Origin: an uncultured Alphaproteobacteria bacterium
Lineage (GTDB): Bacteria; Pseudomonadota; Alphaproteobacteria; Paracaedibacterales; CAIULA01
Length of the DNA stretch: 8,904 nt
Reading direction: 5' to 3'
Assembly: GCA_903905285.1 (NCBI GenBank)
Contig: CAIVFQ010000209.1
Location: 1 to 8,904 of the forward strand
Every line of letters begins with the position of its first letter. Position 1 is the stretch's first letter. The notes beneath the pieces are model-generated. The model was not told where the DNA came from. It did no database searches and saw nothing but the letters and a program-made list of their open reading frames with translations. The translations under genes and the position numbers were made by a program. Shown piece by piece: positions 6,840 to 8,904 of the stretch.

Positions 6840-6940
6840 CGTCATTGCGAGTCCTTGGAAAGGACGTGGCAATCTAGGAAAATCCCTGGGTCACCACGTC
6901 GCCTGCGGCTCCTCGTGATGACGACGAAGCGGATTGGCAA
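6840..6940. repeat. Palindromic interspersed repeat element
   Basis: The left arm cgtcattgcgag (6840-6851) is an imperfect inverted match of ctcgtgatgacg (6912-6923). Inside it, gacgtgg (6863-6869) pairs with ccacgtc (6894-6900), and tccttggaaagga (6852-6864) forms a small hairpin of its own. A tail, acgaagcggattggcaa, follows at 6924-6940. The 'cgtcattgcgag ... caatct' theme is a well-known type of dispersed intergenic palindrome in host-associated proteobacteria. It lies between hdaA and the small lipoprotein gene and may act as a bidirectional transcript end. Confidence 0.7.
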
Positions 6941-6980
6941 ATAAAGTGCTCAAAACTTTATAGAGCAGACTAATTAAAAA

Positions 6981-7108
6981 TTACCCCCCTACCTTAAGTT
7001 CAAAGTGGAATTTAAGTCGATTAAACCGAAGATGTTTACTGAGCGTCCATGTCCGGCCACGATGATCTATGAACACATAACGTTTACCCGCCGTTATCCG
7101 TTGTCTTC
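6981..7108 (-). pseudogene. Out-of-frame 3' continuation of the small lipoprotein gene
   Basis: After the stop of the small lipoprotein gene (7094), the frame shifted by one base is open from 7106 to a TAA at 6983-6981. It reads RQRITAGKRYVFIDHRGR and then WTLSKHLRFNRLKFHFEL, ending KVGG. The composition (aromatic, basic, regular) looks like genuine protein, but the segment has no good start codon or Shine-Dalgarno. The likeliest explanation is a single ancestral gene of about 90 codons with a one-base deletion near 7095-7108. An unrelated chance open frame cannot be excluded. I do not recognise the family. Confidence 0.45.
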
Positions 7109-7258
7109 ACGAGAAAATATCGTTGACCCTGGAATAGGTGTCAACTTTCTTCCCTCATCAGCTTTAGCTTCATCCTTAAAAGTAGCCGCGTCCGCTGCCC
7201 ATAATGCACAACTCGTTAATATCAAACAAATAAATAAATAAAATATTCTTTTAATCAT
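7094..7258 (-). CDS. Small putative lipoprotein, coupled to the permease gene
   Basis: This 54-codon gene starts at ATG 7258, which overlaps the permease stop as ATGA. A strong Shine-Dalgarno, AGGAG, lies about 7 bases before it, inside the permease coding end, so translational coupling is likely. The product begins MIKRIFYLFICLILTSC: two basic residues, a hydrophobic core and an LTSC lipobox with Cys17, so it is probably lipidated and held in a membrane. The mature part (ALWAADAATFKDEAKADEGR and on) is short and hydrophilic and ends at SREDNG. A protein-like continuation exists in another frame, so the gene may be truncated. Function is unknown; the tight pairing suggests a role linked to the transporter or simply shared expression. 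Confidence 0.6.
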   Translation of the reverse strand: MIKRIFYLFICLILTSCALWAADAATFKDEAKADEGRKLTPIPGSTIFSREDNG

Positions 7259-8574
7259 GATTTTCTCCTGTTCTTATTTCTTAAAGACAGTTTCTTATAC
7301 CAAAGGGTATAAGCCGGAACGCCGCTGATCACAAACAGACTGGAAATTGCCAATGTTTTTAGCGGGGTCTCGTACAAAACCCATAAACAAAAACCGATCG
7401 CAACACAAGTATAAAGCCATCTGCAAACTGATCGGCATCCCTGTTTTCTTAAAACCTTCGCGTATGCCAACCCACATAATAAATACACAAACAAAAAGGC
7501 AATCACCGAAAAGTCAATGATGGCGGTTATCTGATGGCTTAGGCTGTCGCTGCTGGTTAAAATCAATAACGGAATAATGCCGGCGCAACTGGTTAACAAT
7601 CCGAAATAAGGGGATTCATTAACATTTTTCTTGGCGAAAAAGTGGGGCAGGAATTTATCTTCCGCCAACCCTAAGGCCACCTGACCACTGGCTAACATCC
7701 ACGCGTTCAAGGTACCAATACAAACGACCGAGGCCATAACAGAAACCACAAGGTGCCAGCTGCCGCCAAAAACACGCTGAGCCGCATCGACATAAGGTGC
7801 CTTCGATTGGGCTAATTCAGCCCCCGGAATCAGCCCCATAATGCCAATACTATTAATCATGTAAAGAACAGCAACGCATAAGGTGCCAAAAATGATGGCC
7901 CGCGGAATGGTCTGGCAGGGGTTTTCCACACACCCGGCTGGTGCTGTGGCTGATTCGACTCCGATGAACCCCCATAAAGTCAACAAGGTAACTTGGCTAA
8001 GAAGCTGGGGCGTCGATAAAGCCATTGTTGCAGGCGTCATAACAAAATTGTTGGGGTTAAAATAAACCAACGCCAAAATAGGAATCACCAAAAGAGGAAC
8101 AAATTTCAGCAATGTTAGAAAGAATTCAGCATGACCCGCTGCCTTAACGCCTTTCAAATTCAGTCCTGTAATTGCCAACAGCAAGGCGACCTCTAGCAGC
8201 AAGTAAACCTCGGCGCTTTGATTCCCTATTAAAGGGGACAAGTAACCCACGCTGGCCACAATAACAGCTGTGGTGCTAACCCACGAAATAACCCAATACG
8301 TCCAGCCTGTAAAAAAGGCAGCGTTTGGGCCGAAAGCCTGATGCACATAAACGTGAGGCCCACCCGTGCGCGGGAATTGACCACACAACCCCCCAAACAC
8401 CAGGGCCAGCGCAACAGCCCCCACCCCGGCGATTAACCACCCGACTAAGCTAAAGGCCCCATAGGGAGCCAACAGCGCAGGTAATGTAAATACCCCTGAC
8501 CCAATTTGGCTGCCCGTAACCAGGGCAAAAACTGACCAAAAACCGATTTTATTAGAATTACTTTTATGAGACAT
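7255..8574 (-). CDS. AdiC/PotE-like amino-acid or polyamine antiporter (APC superfamily)
   Basis: This is a 439-residue inner-membrane transporter with about 12 predicted hydrophobic helices. The N-terminal half aligns almost without gaps with my recollection of E. coli AdiC (arginine/agmatine antiporter): GSGVF near residue 25, GWL at 45, TGGPHVYVHQAFGP at 70-83, and LWGFIGVESA at 200-209. Residues matching AdiC's substrate and gate positions are present: S26, Y93, W201, E207 and W292. A basic amino acid or its decarboxylation product is therefore a plausible substrate, but the exact one cannot be read from sequence. No decarboxylase gene is adjacent, so it may serve uptake or exchange with a host rather than acid resistance. 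I choose ATG 8574 over ATG 8580 because AAAGAGG directly abuts the earlier ATG but lies 6 bases before the later one. It is followed, with overlap, by a small lipoprotein gene. Confidence 0.9.
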   Translation of the reverse strand: MSHKSNSNKIGFWSVFALVTGSQIGSGVFTLPALLAPYGAFSLVGWLIAGVGAVALALVFGGLCGQFPRTGGPHVYVHQAFGPNAAFFTGWTYWVISWVSTTAVIVASVGYLSPLIGNQSAEVYLLLEVALLLAITGLNLKGVKAAGHAEFFLTLLKFVPLLVIPILALVYFNPNNFVMTPATMALSTPQLLSQVTLLTLWGFIGVESATAPAGCVENPCQTIPRAIIFGTLCVAVLYMINSIGIMGLIPGAELAQSKAPYVDAAQRVFGGSWHLVVSVMASVVCIGTLNAWMLASGQVALGLAEDKFLPHFFAKKNVNESPYFGLLTSCAGIIPLLILTSSDSLSHQITAIIDFSVIAFLFVYLLCGLAYAKVLRKQGCRSVCRWLYTCVAIGFCLWVLYETPLKTLAISSLFVISGVPAYTLWYKKLSLRNKNRRKS

Positions 8575-8580
8575 ACTCAT

Positions 8581-8716
8581 CCTCTTTAAGGAAAAGGAAT
8601 TAATTGTACAGAAAGATTTTGTGAAAAGAGGATATGAATGCCCTAGAGGGGCTTTCGCAGAGAGATGACTTTAAATAACACAGTCATAAAATATTTGTTT
8701 TCGAAGATGTCCATAC
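8581..8716. other. Leader region upstream of the permease gene
   Basis: The region contains the permease Shine-Dalgarno (AAAGAGG on the minus strand, 8587-8581) and no convincing gene. A TACAAT hexamer occurs on the minus strand near 8604-8609, but no good -35 box lies 17 bases before it. A 6-base inverted repeat, atgact (8665-8670) and agtcat (8682-8687), could be an operator. A small GC-rich palindrome, gccctagaggggc, lies at 8640-8652. Confidence 0.4.
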
Positions 8717-8790
8717 TTATTTGTACAGCAATTTTAAGGGGTGAAGCAAGATGTTAATAATCTCTGCACGATCCACACCTTTATTTATTA
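8717..8790 (-). pseudogene. Orphan C-terminal coding remnant
   Basis: On the minus strand this reads INKGVDRAEIINILLHPLK and then LLYK and a stop at 8719-8717. It has no start codon, and its upstream side runs directly into the putative insertion-sequence end near 8791, where the frame closes. It looks like the last two dozen codons of a gene cut off by the insertion. The evidence is only composition and position, and I cannot name the family. Confidence 0.3.
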
Positions 8791-8835
8791 GACCTTCTGC
8801 GTAAGTTGCATTTTAGGTAAAATAGTGAGAGTTTT

Positions 8836-8864
8836 GAGGGAAAACCGACCAAGGTAGTTCCCTC
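8836..8864 (+). promoter_or_regulatory. Hairpin directly before the transposase start codon
   Basis: gagggaa (8836-8842) and ttccctc (8858-8864) are a perfect 7-bp inverted repeat with a 15-base loop that ends exactly at the ATG at 8865. The only Shine-Dalgarno-like sequence, aagg (8851-8854), sits in the loop. Such a structure could limit transposase translation, as is known for several insertion sequences; here it is an inference. Confidence 0.45.
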
Positions 8865-8904
8865 ATGAGCCTAAGATACACAAAAATCGTCAAAAGTCCC
8901 AAGG
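8865..8904 (+). CDS. Start of a putative transposase, partial
   Basis: Only 13 codons are in the window (MSLRYTKIVKSPK), cut by the window end. The pattern resembles the N-terminus of IS5-group transposases, which begin with a Tyr-x-Lys stretch ahead of a helix-turn-helix segment. A possible aagg ribosome binding site lies 10 bases upstream, within a hairpin. Identification is tentative and leans on the adjacent inverted-repeat-like sequence. Confidence 0.4.
   Translation, partial: MSLRYTKIVKSPK

Larger units (their letters stand above)
8791..8904 (+). mobile_element. Left end of an insertion sequence (runs off the window)
   Basis: From about 8791 the sequence gaccttctgcgtaagttgca resembles the terminal inverted repeats of IS5-group elements that carry a 'tgcgtaagt' core. 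A short leader with a hairpin and a reading frame that begins like a transposase follow. The other end and any target-site duplication lie outside the window, so the exact boundary and family are uncertain. Confidence 0.4.

Noticed and set aside
7005..7241. 78-codon open frame on the plus strand
   Set aside because: It runs opposite the coupled small lipoprotein gene, whose start, Shine-Dalgarno and lipobox are much better supported. Its own product has no recognisable features.
8640..8655. gccctagaggggcttt as an intrinsic terminator
   Set aside because: The stem is short with a tiny loop and only three T residues follow, so it is too weak to call.

Overview
The window looks like a chromosomal segment of an AT-rich alphaproteobacterium. 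The best guess is a host-associated lineage of the Holosporales/Caedibacter type. This rests on four things: an S9 protein with a long alphaproteobacterial-style N-terminal extension, a DnaA-related HdaA protein, a dispersed 'cgtcattgcgag' palindromic repeat, and several degraded or frameshifted genes. The lineage is inferred from protein style, not from a search.

Left half (about 1-4990), plus strand: three genes for exported proteins in a row. The first is a short, probably truncated outer-membrane beta-barrel protein (179-499). The second is a large secreted coiled-coil protein of unknown function (565-3003) whose C-terminal module is repeated out of frame just downstream (to 3181). The third is a signal-peptide-bearing protein (3270-4946) with clear lipoxygenase catalytic-domain motifs. 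The lipoxygenase is the most interesting item: an oxygenase of polyunsaturated fatty acids, apparently exported, in what may be a eukaryote-associated bacterium. It is shorter than usual and has atypical residues at the later iron-ligand positions.

Middle (4956-6790), minus strand: housekeeping genes. A strong intrinsic terminator faces the lipoxygenase gene and ends the rplM-rpsI operon (ribosomal proteins L13 and S9). That operon has a good sigma-70 promoter (TTGCCA-17-TATAAA), which also settles the L13 start codon. Upstream lies hdaA, a small AAA+ protein with a clamp-binding QLxLPL motif; its family controls replication initiation by DnaA.

Right half (6790-8904): a palindromic interspersed repeat, then a minus-strand pair consisting of an AdiC-like amino-acid antiporter and an overlapping small lipoprotein gene. 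The two share an ATGA stop/start overlap and a strong Shine-Dalgarno site. The small gene seems to be frameshifted, because a protein-like frame continues beyond its stop. Upstream of the permease is a leader with a short orphan C-terminal coding remnant. The window ends inside what looks like the left end of an insertion sequence, with the first codons of its transposase.
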